From positions 62,001-126,000 of the forward strand of contig NZ_FOUG01000014.1 of the NCBI RefSeq assembly GCF_900114785.1: 64,000 bases of DNA, given 5' to 3'. Shown piece after piece: positions 28,711 through 38,299 of the stretch (positions are counted from its first letter, which is position 1; the number at the start of each line of letters is the position of its first letter). Made by a program: the position numbers and the translations under genes. Source of the stretch: Variovorax sp. OV329. GTDB taxonomy: Bacteria; Pseudomonadota; Gammaproteobacteria; Burkholderiales; Burkholderiaceae_C. The notes beneath the pieces are model-generated. The model worked only from the letters and a program-made list of their open reading frames with translations, was not told where the DNA came from and ran no database searches.

Positions 28711-30129
28711 ATGCGTTTGCTTTCGGTAGTGCTTTCGGGTGGGTCCGGGACCCGGCTGTGGCCAGCGTCGCGACAGACGTTCCCCAAGCCGTTCATGAAG
28801 ATCGGCGACTCCACCCTGCTACAGCAAGCCGTCGAGCGCGGGCAAGCCTGCGGAAGCGGTGACCTGATGGTGGTGACCAACAAGGATCACCTGTTCCTGA
28901 CGCGGGACGTTATCGACCAGATGCCAGATCCGCCGGCCTGCTCCTTCCTGCTGGAGCCCAAGGGTCGCAACACAGCGCCTGCGATCGCACTGGCGGCCCT
29001 CGAATGCGCCAAGCGTTTCGGAGAGGACACGGTGATGCTGGTCCTGCCGGCCGACCAATTGATTCCTGACGTCGAGGCCTTCGTGGCCAGCGCAAGCGAA
29101 GCGTTCCGCCTCGCGGAAAAGGGTTCGCTGGTGCTCTTCGGGATCAGCCCCACCGGCCCCGAGACCGGATTCGGCTACGTCGAAGTGGAGCAGGTTGCGC
29201 GCGAGAGCCAGCCGGTCAAGCGCTTCGTCGAGAAGCCCGACCTGCGCACGGCCCAATCCTTCTTGGCCACCGGACGCTACTACTGGAACAGTGGCATGTT
29301 CGCGTTCACCGCCAAGGCCATCCTTGCGGCCTTGGAGCGCTTTGCCCCCGACGTGCTCAAGACCGCGCGACACACCATAGGCAACGCCAAGAGCCAGGGC
29401 GACAACGTCAGCTTCGACGCACACAGCTTTGGTTTGCAGCCTGACATCAGCATCGACTACGCCGTACTGGAGCGGGCCGACAACGTGCTCGTCGTGCCGG
29501 CCAAGTTCGGCTGGAGCGACGTCGGATCGTGGCCCGCCGTGGCCGATGCCCAGGTGGCCGACTCGAGCGGCAACACCTTCGACCGCGACGTGATCGCGAT
29601 CAACACCACCGGTACGCACGTTCAGGTGGAAAGCCACGGGCCCAAGACCGTGGCGACCGTCGGCGTCCGCGACCTCGTCATCGTGGATACGCCCGATGCG
29701 CTGCTCGTGTGCAACAAATCCTCTTCGCAGGACATCAAGCGGGTGGTGAGCGCCCTGAAGGCACGCCACGCCGAGGTCACCGAGCTTCCTGCCACCGTCC
29801 ATCGCCCCTGGGGCACCTATGCCTCGCTGAAGGAGGAGGATGGCTACAAGGTCAAGCGCATCACGGTCAAGCCGGGCCAGTCGCTGTCCCTGCAATACCA
29901 CCACCAGCGCGCCGAGCACTGGGTGGTCGTCCAGGGCAAGGGGCTGGTGCAGATCGGGGAGCAGGAGCACGAAACCTTGCCGGGCCAGTACCGCTATATC
30001 CCCTTGAAGGAAAAGCATCGTCTCACCAACATCGGCCATGAAACCCTCGTCCTGATCGAGGTCCAGTGCGGCAACTACCTGGGCGAGGACGACATCGTCC
30101 GATTGGCAGACACCTACGGACGCGCATGA
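28711..30129 (+). CDS. manC: mannose-1-phosphate guanylyltransferase / mannose-6-phosphate isomerase
   Basis: Bifunctional enzyme of 472 residues making GDP-mannose, precursor of GDP-D-rhamnose. The N-terminal nucleotidyltransferase (about 1-290) has LSGGSGTRLWPASR and FVEKPD; the C-terminal cupin isomerase (about 355-465) has RPWGTYASL, PGQSLSLQYHHQRAEHW and YIPLKEKHRL with the metal-site His residues. It corresponds to WbpW/ManC. The stop overlaps the wzm start by 4 bp. The phosphomannomutase needed between its two activities is not in the window. Confidence 0.95.
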   Translation: MRLLSVVLSGGSGTRLWPASRQTFPKPFMKIGDSTLLQQAVERGQACGSGDLMVVTNKDHLFLTRDVIDQMPDPPACSFLLEPKGRNTAPAIALAALECAKRFGEDTVMLVLPADQLIPDVEAFVASASEAFRLAEKGSLVLFGISPTGPETGFGYVEVEQVARESQPVKRFVEKPDLRTAQSFLATGRYYWNSGMFAFTAKAILAALERFAPDVLKTARHTIGNAKSQGDNVSFDAHSFGLQPDISIDYAVLERADNVLVVPAKFGWSDVGSWPAVADAQVADSSGNTFDRDVIAINTTGTHVQVESHGPKTVATVGVRDLVIVDTPDALLVCNKSSSQDIKRVVSALKARHAEVTELPATVHRPWGTYASLKEEDGYKVKRITVKPGQSLSLQYHHQRAEHWVVVQGKGLVQIGEQEHETLPGQYRYIPLKEKHRLTNIGHETLVLIEVQCGNYLGEDDIVRLADTYGRA

Positions 30130-30932
30130 CCGAGATCGCTCACTCCAACCTTCACCGCACAGCATGGGGCGACTGGTGGGAAGGCACCCGCCGCACGGAC
30201 ATCTGGTGGACCCTGGCCTGGTTCGACATCGTCTTGCGCTATCGGCGCTCCATGCTGGGGCCGCTGTGGCTCACCCTGAGCATGGGCGCCATGGTCGGCG
30301 GCATGGGACCGTTGTACAGCGCGCTTTTCGGCACCGAGCTGTCCAAATTCTTCCCGCACCTGGCGCTCGGGATCATCTTTTGGACCTTCTTCAGCAGCAT
30401 CGTGATGGACTCGTGCAATGCGTTCATCAACTCGGGCAACTATCTGAAGCAAGGCTACTTTCCTATCAGCCTGTTCGTGTGGCGCGCGATGGCGCGCAAC
30501 CTGATCCAGTTCGCGCACCACATCGTCCTCTACATCCCGGTGGCTATCTGGGCCGGCATCTCGCTGAAGATGCATGCGCTACTGTTCCTCCCGGCGTTCG
30601 CATTGTTTCTGATCAATGCGCACATGCTCGGCCTGGTGCTGGGCCTTGTCTGCACCCGCTATCGAGATGTCGCACAGATCGTGACCAGCATCATGCAGAT
30701 GCTGATGTTCCTGACCCCGGTTTTCTGGCTGCCCGAGAGCCTGCCGGGCCGCGGAAGGTACATCCTGTGGAATCCGCTCGCGCAGATGCTTGATCTGCTG
30801 CGCGCGCCACTAATGGGCAACCTTCCCGATATCCACAACTGGACGGGCATCCTGATCTGGACCGTCGTCAACCTGGCTGCAGCAAGCTGGTTGTTCTCGA
30901 AATACCGCCGCCGGGTGGTCTACTGGCTCTGA
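30126..30932 (+). CDS. wzm: O-antigen ABC transporter permease Wzm
   Basis: Inner-membrane ABC-2 permease of 268 residues with about six helices. It pairs with Wzt to move undecaprenyl-linked polysaccharide to the periplasm. The amphipathic N-terminus WTLAWFDIVLRYRRSMLGPLW and the HLALGIIFWTFFSSIV helix are typical of Wzm/KpsM-like exporters; TPVFWLPESLPGRGRYILWNPLAQML matches the end region. The start at 30126 forms an ATGA overlap with manC; an in-frame ATG at 30066 lies inside manC and is rejected. Eight bases separate it from wzt. Confidence 0.93.
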   Translation: MTEIAHSNLHRTAWGDWWEGTRRTDIWWTLAWFDIVLRYRRSMLGPLWLTLSMGAMVGGMGPLYSALFGTELSKFFPHLALGIIFWTFFSSIVMDSCNAFINSGNYLKQGYFPISLFVWRAMARNLIQFAHHIVLYIPVAIWAGISLKMHALLFLPAFALFLINAHMLGLVLGLVCTRYRDVAQIVTSIMQMLMFLTPVFWLPESLPGRGRYILWNPLAQMLDLLRAPLMGNLPDIHNWTGILIWTVVNLAAASWLFSKYRRRVVYWL

Positions 30933-30939
30933 TTCCACC

Positions 30940-31644
30940 ATGGCCTACATTTCTCTGAAGAACGTCGGAGTCAACTTTCCCATCTATGGTGCGGGCGCCA
31001 ACTCGCTGAAGAAGACGCTGGCCGCCTCGGTCACCGGCGGGCGCTTCGGCAGGGAGACCGGCGTCAACGTCGTGCAGGCGCTGTCCGACATCAACCTGGA
31101 ACTCAAGGCCGGCGACCGGCTCGGCCTGATCGGCCACAACGGAGCCGGCAAGTCGACGCTGCTGCGCACGCTCGCTGGCGTATACGAGCCCTCGGTCGGC
31201 AACTTCGCGCGCAGCGGCAGTGTGTCCAGCCTGATCGATCCATCGCTGGGCATCGAAGGCGATGCCAACGGCGTCGAGAACATCATGTTGCGCGGCCTCG
31301 TGATGGGCCTGAGCAAGAAGCAGATCGATGAACTCACCCCGGGCATCATCGAATTCAGCGGCCTGGGCGACTACATCAACATGCCGGTCCGCACCTACTC
31401 CACCGGCATGATGATGCGCCTGGCCTTCTCGATCTCTACGAGCGTGCAGGCGGACATCCTGCTGATGGACGAGTGGCTCTCGGTGGGCGATGCGGAATTC
31501 ACCGAGAAGGCCGAGCAGCGCATGAAGGACGTGGTGTCCAGTGCGGGCATCTTGGTGCTGGCATCGCATTCGCCGGAACTCATCGCCAAGGAATGCAACA
31601 GGGTGATTCACCTCGAACACGGTCGGATCGTGTCGGCGGGTTGA
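30940..31644 (+). CDS. wzt: O-antigen ABC transporter ATPase Wzt, short form
   Basis: ATP-binding subunit of 234 residues. Walker A is GHNGAGKSTLL (about 67-77), the signature is STGMMMRLAFSIS, Walker B is ADILLMDEWLSVGD and the H-loop ASHSPEL. It ends directly after the nucleotide-binding domain. The C-terminal carbohydrate-binding domain found in O9a-type Wzt (over 400 residues) is missing, so export should not depend on recognition of a capped chain end, as in Klebsiella O2a-type systems. End of the manC-wzm-wzt unit. Confidence 0.94.
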   Translation: MAYISLKNVGVNFPIYGAGANSLKKTLAASVTGGRFGRETGVNVVQALSDINLELKAGDRLGLIGHNGAGKSTLLRTLAGVYEPSVGNFARSGSVSSLIDPSLGIEGDANGVENIMLRGLVMGLSKKQIDELTPGIIEFSGLGDYINMPVRTYSTGMMMRLAFSISTSVQADILLMDEWLSVGDAEFTEKAEQRMKDVVSSAGILVLASHSPELIAKECNRVIHLEHGRIVSAG

Positions 31645-31791
31645 CGGCATGTCCTTAGCAGCGACCGGGATTCTGCGGCGTGCAGCGACATTTTCGGATG
31701 CAACTGGTCAGTCAGGCAAAATTCGTCGTTTCGCCCGCAGGCAGCCAGCGAAATTGCAGCATTAAACCCACCAATGAATAGCGAGGATTAA

Positions 31792-33710
<1,919 letters not shown>

Positions 33711-33712
33711 GG

Positions 33713-34302
33713 TCAATGCTTCACCGCGTCGACCCAATTCACTGACGCGACATACTTGAGACGTTCCCTTGGCAAAAGGCTATCAAACTTGCGCATCAAC
33801 GCGCAGAAGTTTTGCCAGTCTTCTGGATTGGCCCGAGCCTCAATCCCAGCTGCCTGCGCAATCCAGCTGACGGTCCCTTCAAAATCGCCGCCTGACCAGA
33901 TGAGCTTGTCGGGGAACAACTCGAACAGCTTTTCCATCCCGAAGCAAGAAGCATTGAAGAAGTGCTGCGGCTCGTTGTGCAGGGGTTGTAGGAACGGAAC
34001 ACAGGCCAGGACTCGCCCGCCTTTCTTCAGGACGCGATGGATTTCCCGCGCCGCGCACATGGGATCCGGAACATGTTCGAGCACACCAGTGCAATAGACG
34101 AGGTCCACGCTGCACGACCTGAATGGCAGCGCCTGGCCGTCGCTCCAAATATCCGCCTCGTCGCAGTTGGCGTACTCGAGATTCACGTAGCGCGGGTCTT
34201 CAGTTGCCGACGCCCTCCGCCTATGTCCAGGACCAAGGCATCGGCCGGCAGCCTGCTCATGTGATCTAGAGTTGAGTGAACAGAGCTAACTTGTTGATTC
34301 AT
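33713..34302 (-). pseudogene. class I SAM methyltransferase broken by a single-base frameshift
   Basis: Read from ATG 34302 the protein starts MNQQVSSVHSTLDHM and reaches the SAM-binding loop LVLDIGGG, then runs into a stop. Shifting frame at the GGAGGGCG run (34211-34219) continues as SATEDPRYVNLEY into 150 further residues with DLVYCTGVLEHVPDP and IHRVLKKGGRVLACVPF, a classic methyltransferase. The span is 590 nt, one base short of a whole frame (about 196 residues). Either one G was lost or the read has an error. Convergent with rmd (2-bp gap); methylation of a sugar in the island is the likely original role. Confidence 0.8.
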
Positions 34303-34344
34303 TGATCGGGGCGGCGGGATTCGAACTCGCGACCCGCTGCTCCC
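34303..34344 (-). other. 3' fragment of a tRNA-Pro gene
   Basis: On the minus strand about 42 nt read as the end of a tRNA: GGGAGCAG (3' side of a UGG anticodon arm), variable region, GAGTTCGAATCCCGC (T-arm) and CGCCCCG acceptor strand, then ATCA where ACCA would follow. No 5' half is present, and one T-stem pair is mismatched. Such tRNA 3' ends are left by integrases at attachment sites. It abuts the frameshifted methyltransferase start. No gene function remains. Confidence 0.6.
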
Positions 34345-34557
34345 TACAGTGGCAGATGGTTTCGGGGCGATTCAAAACCCTCCCCCCGAAAGAAATTGTC
34401 CGATTCCACGGATGAGAAGTCAGATCGAGTGGGGTTACCACCCAACCAGTTTTCCTCCCATTGAAATCCTCTTGGATGCCTTATGGGTTTTACAGGATGC
34501 CGTCATCAACGAGAATGGCTCAAGTAACCCGAGCGTCGGGCGATCAGAAGGCACTAC

Positions 34558-35292
34558 TTGAAGCACTACACGATTGTTGTTCCGACTCGCGACAGCGCCA
34601 AGTGGATCGGTGCATTTTGTGCGCACTACCAAGCCATGGGGCTACGACCGCTGTACTTGGTAGACAGCCGAAGCCGCGACTCCACCGTCCAGACCTTGAA
34701 GCAGATGGGCGCAGATATTCGTCAAGTGACGCCACAGGCTGATCGCGTGGAAAGCATGCTGGCGTTCGCTCAGCAAGAGGCATCCTCTGAGTGGATCATC
34801 CGATTCGATGACGACGAACTGCCAAGCATGGCTCTAGTCAGATGGTTGGACGAGAGCATTCGTGGCGTCCGTGAGCCCTCGATCGCATTCTCGCGGCGCG
34901 ACGTGATGATGAGGGACGGCAGGCTGTGCTACTCGCGCGGGGAGCACTATTACTTCCACCAGAATGATCCCACCTACCTTAATCCCCAATGGCGGGGCTT
35001 CAAGCCTTCGCAGGTGGAGTGGACCGACGCAATCCACACGCCTGGGTTCGCCGTCAAGGCCTTTGCGGATGCACCTTCGAGTGCATATTTCGTGCACTTC
35101 GACTGGATGCTTCGATCGACGGAAGAGCGCATCGAAAAGATGAAGCGCTATGAACGTCAAGCAGCCGGGGCCGGCTGGAGCTTTGCGCAGTTCTATTTGC
35201 CCGAGCGCCACCATCCGGACGCATGTCGTTGGACTCGCATGGATACGCAGGAGTTCGATAGATTGGCTGCCGAAATTACGTCATGGCGTTGA
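34558..35292 (+). CDS. family 2-like glycosyltransferase
   Basis: Protein of 244 residues with a GT-A type start (MKHYTIVVPTRDSAKWIGAF, LYLVDSRSRDSTVQTLKQ) and a DDDE metal-site motif in WIIRFDDDELPSMALVRWLD. It resembles GT2 enzymes but is shorter and diverges after residue 130. TTG at 34558 is the only start codon between an in-frame stop at 34525 and the first conserved strand. The only rightward gene in the 33.7-46.2 kb block; its last 12 bases overlap the convergent methyltransferase gene. Confidence 0.8.
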   Translation: MKHYTIVVPTRDSAKWIGAFCAHYQAMGLRPLYLVDSRSRDSTVQTLKQMGADIRQVTPQADRVESMLAFAQQEASSEWIIRFDDDELPSMALVRWLDESIRGVREPSIAFSRRDVMMRDGRLCYSRGEHYYFHQNDPTYLNPQWRGFKPSQVEWTDAIHTPGFAVKAFADAPSSAYFVHFDWMLRSTEERIEKMKRYERQAAGAGWSFAQFYLPERHHPDACRWTRMDTQEFDRLAAEITSWR

Positions 35293-36267
35293 AGACTTGC
35301 TGGCGGACCTTAGGCTCCGAGCCAGCCATCGCATCGGCTTGGTGATTCGCCAGGACGTTGATGCCAGAACTGCTGCGAGGCGGTTCTGCAGTTCAGCCTT
35401 GGATGCTATCACCGCCGCTGTTTCAGCCTGTGAGGCTGCCAACTGCCCATTGAGGATGTTGACCTCATTCTGCCTTTCCAGCGCCAATTGGCGCATGGTG
35501 TCCGTGCGAGCCTCCAAAGCGCGAATGGCCTCGTCTCTTCCGAACGGCTGGTAGTGCGCAAGCTTCTCAAGTTGGCTGATCTGCTCTTGCAAGTAGAACC
35601 GCGTGTGGGTCAGCATACGAGGATGGACGAGCGATTGTGGGACGGCGGTCGGCTGCTCAACACCGACGAGCCGTCGGTGTGCATCACTACCTCGTCTTGA
35701 GAACATCATCGAGTTCTGCACATACCACCACTCGCAGCGGCTTTCCCCCCAGATTGTCTTGCGCAGCACGTCGAAGCAATCGAAGCCATGAGTCGCGAAA
35801 TGACTCGCCCAGTAGGTAGGCCATTGCTCGTTGATGTGATTGGCCCCACCCTGCTCAGGAATCGCAGCCGAGAAAAGGACGAGATCACCCAGCGCGCAAA
35901 GCTCCGCAATAAAGCCGGGTGCGCGCCCGTCGGAGAGATGCTCGGCAACTTCGACACAGATCACGAGGTCGAATTTCTTTGGGTCAGAGATTGCATCGAG
36001 AAGGTTGTTCTCTTCAAGATTGCAGGCCTGAAAGAGTGCCGGATCGACGAGTAGGCGGGCAGGGTCCACATAGTTCCCATCGACGCCAAGTCCGCGCGTC
36101 GCTCCCAATCCGAGGGCCGTGAGGAGCCACGGCGCGACGCCGCAACCCACGTCGATGACCGACTCAGCGGGCAGTAGGTCGAAGACCTTCCTCAGAATGA
36201 TCTCGGCTGATGCCAAGCTCCCTTGGCTTTGCCGGTCGTAGAACTCGTCGTCGTAGACAGTGCTCAT
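35281..36267 (-). CDS. class I SAM methyltransferase with C-terminal coiled coil
   Basis: Protein of 328 residues. The methyltransferase core spans about 1-180: SVIDVGCGVAPWLLTALGLGA (SAM loop), VDGNYVDP and DLVICVEVAEHL. Residues 230-310 form a heptad-rich helix (RALEARTDTMRQLALERQN and following), ending in a basic tail. Methyltransferases with a long coiled coil occur in O-antigen clusters, where the coil can tether or measure (as in WbdD, known for that family). Start at 36267; an in-frame ATG at 36336 runs into the upstream terminator. It has its own promoter region after that terminator. Confidence 0.86.
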   Translation of the reverse strand: MSTVYDDEFYDRQSQGSLASAEIILRKVFDLLPAESVIDVGCGVAPWLLTALGLGATRGLGVDGNYVDPARLLVDPALFQACNLEENNLLDAISDPKKFDLVICVEVAEHLSDGRAPGFIAELCALGDLVLFSAAIPEQGGANHINEQWPTYWASHFATHGFDCFDVLRKTIWGESRCEWWYVQNSMMFSRRGSDAHRRLVGVEQPTAVPQSLVHPRMLTHTRFYLQEQISQLEKLAHYQPFGRDEAIRALEARTDTMRQLALERQNEVNILNGQLAASQAETAAVIASKAELQNRLAAVLASTSWRITKPMRWLARSLRSASKSSTP

Positions 36268-36308
36268 CTGTTCGCCCTTTGCATCAGGTGAGTCGAAGTA
36301 GGTGCCAA

Positions 36309-36341
36309 GAAAAAGAAAAAAGGCCTTGATAGTCAAGGCCT
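36309..36341 (-). terminator. Strong Rho-independent terminator
   Basis: AGGCCTTGA (36321-36329) and TCAAGGCCT (36333-36341) are perfect 9-bp arms around a 3-nt loop; on the minus strand they are followed by a TTTTTTCTTTTTC run. It closes the leftward transcript coming from the 36.5-46 kb genes before the next methyltransferase. Confidence 0.9.
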
Positions 36342-36491
36342 CTTACATAGAGCCAGGCATTTGCGAGCCGCCATTCGCGGTTGCGTCCGCTCCGCACTTT
36401 TATACCATGCGGTCCCTGTGCTTCCTTTGGCCCGTGGGGTCCTGCAAGTGCAGGGCGGCGGTGCTGGCCAAGCCGCCCGAGCACTGAGCCT

Positions 36492-37094
36492 CTAAGCCCG
36501 GCGCAGCGCAATGTCGCAGAACATCGAGTCCTGCAGCGCGAACCCTATGACCTTCCAGCCGCCGGCGCACACCATCTCGTTGACGGCATCGACCACGCCA
36601 TAGGGCACGTTGGCCAGGTGGTCGTAGCAGGTGTAGTCGTTGAACACAATGACACCATTGGCCTTGAGCTTGCGGTTTGCCACCTCGGCGTCCTTGCGCA
36701 CCGCCTCGTAGTCGTGGCCCGCGTCCACATAGATGAAGTCGAAGGCGTCATCTGGCAGGCGGGGCAGGGCCTCATGGCTCCAGCCGGCCTCCACCAGGAT
36801 GTTCCTGGCCTGAAAGCGGTGGCGGTAGAACTGCTCGTGGGTCATGCCCTTGAGCAGCTGCTCGGTTGGGATGCCCCAGTGCTGGGGAAACTCGTGCATG
36901 TGGAACAGGTCCACGGCGTAGAATTTCTCGGGCATGAGCTGATGCATCAGGAACTCCGAAAAGTCGCCATGGGCCACGCCGATCTCGGCGATGGTGCCAC
37001 CGCGCTCGATGCCCAGGTGCGGGATCATGTCCTGCCGGTCTGCATACAGGCGCGCGTTGTCAATGTGATGCGGTTGCAGGATCCACTTGCTCAT
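36492..37094 (-). CDS. class I SAM methyltransferase (TylF/Mtf24-like)
   Basis: Protein of 200 residues. IAEIGVAHGDFSEFL is the SAM loop, FYAVDLFH the acidic ribose contact, and DAFDFIYVDAGHDYEAVRKD plus NGVIVFNDYTCYD match class-24-type sugar or antibiotic O-methyltransferases. The start MSKWILQPHH at 37094 fits the family; an upstream in-frame ATG at 37166 lies in low-quality sequence. Last gene before the strong terminator at 36.3 kb. Likely target: a sugar hydroxyl in the surface polysaccharide. Confidence 0.87.
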   Translation of the reverse strand: MSKWILQPHHIDNARLYADRQDMIPHLGIERGGTIAEIGVAHGDFSEFLMHQLMPEKFYAVDLFHMHEFPQHWGIPTEQLLKGMTHEQFYRHRFQARNILVEAGWSHEALPRLPDDAFDFIYVDAGHDYEAVRKDAEVANRKLKANGVIVFNDYTCYDHLANVPYGVVDAVNEMVCAGGWKVIGFALQDSMFCDIALRRA

Positions 37095-37187
37095 CAGGTC
37101 AGCCTCCGATGACCTAACCATGGTAACCACAGGCTGTGCACCGGCCTCTGCGGGCTTTCCCCTCATCCTTTTTGATGAGATCCCGGG

Positions 37188-37501
37188 TCAGGAGACGGCG
37201 ATCGCGGCGTACTTCTCGACCAGTTGATCGATCTGCCCGCGCAGCTCGTCCACCTGCTCCTGGTGCTCCGAGATGATTCTGTAACCTGCATCGCGAAGGT
37301 GCCGTCAGCCTGGCGTTCGTATTGCGGCACGGCCTTGGCCAGGATGCTCGAGATCTGCCGGTTCAACGGCTGGTGCTCCATGAAGAAATCATGGTGGATC
37401 AGCTGCATCCGCAGGGCTTCGACCGCGTGCTCGGGGTGATTTTCAGCTGTGCAGATCTCGCGGGCCCTGCGACGGTACTCGTCGTCTTCTAACTGAGACA
37501 T
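37188..37501 (-). pseudogene. small hypothetical gene with a single-base frameshift
   Basis: From ATG 37501 the reading frame gives 68 protein-like residues (MSQLEDDEYRRRAREIC, then a leucine-rich helix and PQYERQADGTF). Near 37300-37306 the frame must shift by one base; the continuation RDAGYRIISEHQEQVDELRG runs as a heptad-type helix to a TGA at 37188. The 314-nt span is one base short of 105 codons. It would encode a 104-residue mostly helical, coiled-coil-prone protein. No family recognised. It sits between two methyltransferase-linked genes in the same leftward run. Confidence 0.65.
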
Positions 37502-37643
37502 GCAGTGCCGATTTCAAATTTACGCCTCATTCTAGGCTCGCGCTGTCGGATGTCTCCTACAGCAGTTACGCCTCAAGTTACCCCTGCTTTACCCCGCGCA
37601 GCAATCTTTAGGAGGCCTGCATCGAAGACCGAGGCTCCTCGGT

Positions 37644-38279
37644 TCAAGCCCCTGCTTTGGCGTATGTCGGTAGTTGCTTCTCGACGAGGTGCTCCATCAT
37701 TCCCTCGACGATCAACTGACAGTCGTTGGACCTCGTGTTCCGGGTGCCCAATGGGACCACGAGTATTGACATCGCACGGCCGGCAACCGGATTGTCTATT
37801 CGAACAAGCCTTCGTGAAGCGCCCTCGTCGGAAATAAGGTCCACCTCGATCGATGGCCCATCCTTCACCGACAAACGGCCAAGCCCGGACCATTGATGCG
37901 AATGGAAGTGCAAATCGACTCGCGCGGCGTCCGACGCTATCGAGACCCGTTGATCTTCGGATCTAGCGGACGCTACCCTCAGGAAGCCATCGACCGTGCT
38001 CCACTCTCCCTGGTAGAGAAATCGTCGATCGAGCGCGTTTGTGAACCGCCTCTTTGGCCGAAACTCCGCCTCAACGGGGGGGCCCATCGGGAGGTCCGAC
38101 GGCGGCTCGAAGTGCGCGAAGTCGGGCTTGAATTCGCTGACACGACCCACGACTTTTCGCGACTTGTTGACAAGCCATCCCTCGAAGGGCTCGCCCATCG
38201 AGGTCTTGGCCCCCAGCAAGTCAAGAGGCTCGCCCGTCCCAGGCTCGCCTACGAATTTCAAGAGACAACTGGGTCGCAT
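37644..38279 (-). CDS. hypothetical protein with an HQWS-type domain shared with its neighbour
   Basis: Protein of 211 residues, family not recognised, no signal peptide or membrane helix. The C-terminal half is strand-rich and contains HQWSGLGRLSVKDG (from about residue 128), VDLIS and VVPLGTRN. The same ordered marks appear in the C-terminal part of the methyltransferase encoded 20 bp upstream in this run. AGAAGG precedes the ATG at 38279; the GTG immediately before it is a less likely start. A sugar-recognition role is speculation. Confidence 0.7.
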   Translation of the reverse strand: MRPSCLLKFVGEPGTGEPLDLLGAKTSMGEPFEGWLVNKSRKVVGRVSEFKPDFAHFEPPSDLPMGPPVEAEFRPKRRFTNALDRRFLYQGEWSTVDGFLRVASARSEDQRVSIASDAARVDLHFHSHQWSGLGRLSVKDGPSIEVDLISDEGASRRLVRIDNPVAGRAMSILVVPLGTRNTRSNDCQLIVEGMMEHLVEKQLPTYAKAGA

Positions 38280-38299
38280 CACTCCCTTCTCAGTGGGCG

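Noticed and set aside
34303-34410. Complete tRNA or tmRNA gene
   Set aside because: Only the 3' half of a tRNA-Pro is present; no D-arm or 5' acceptor strand, and no tmRNA peptide region.
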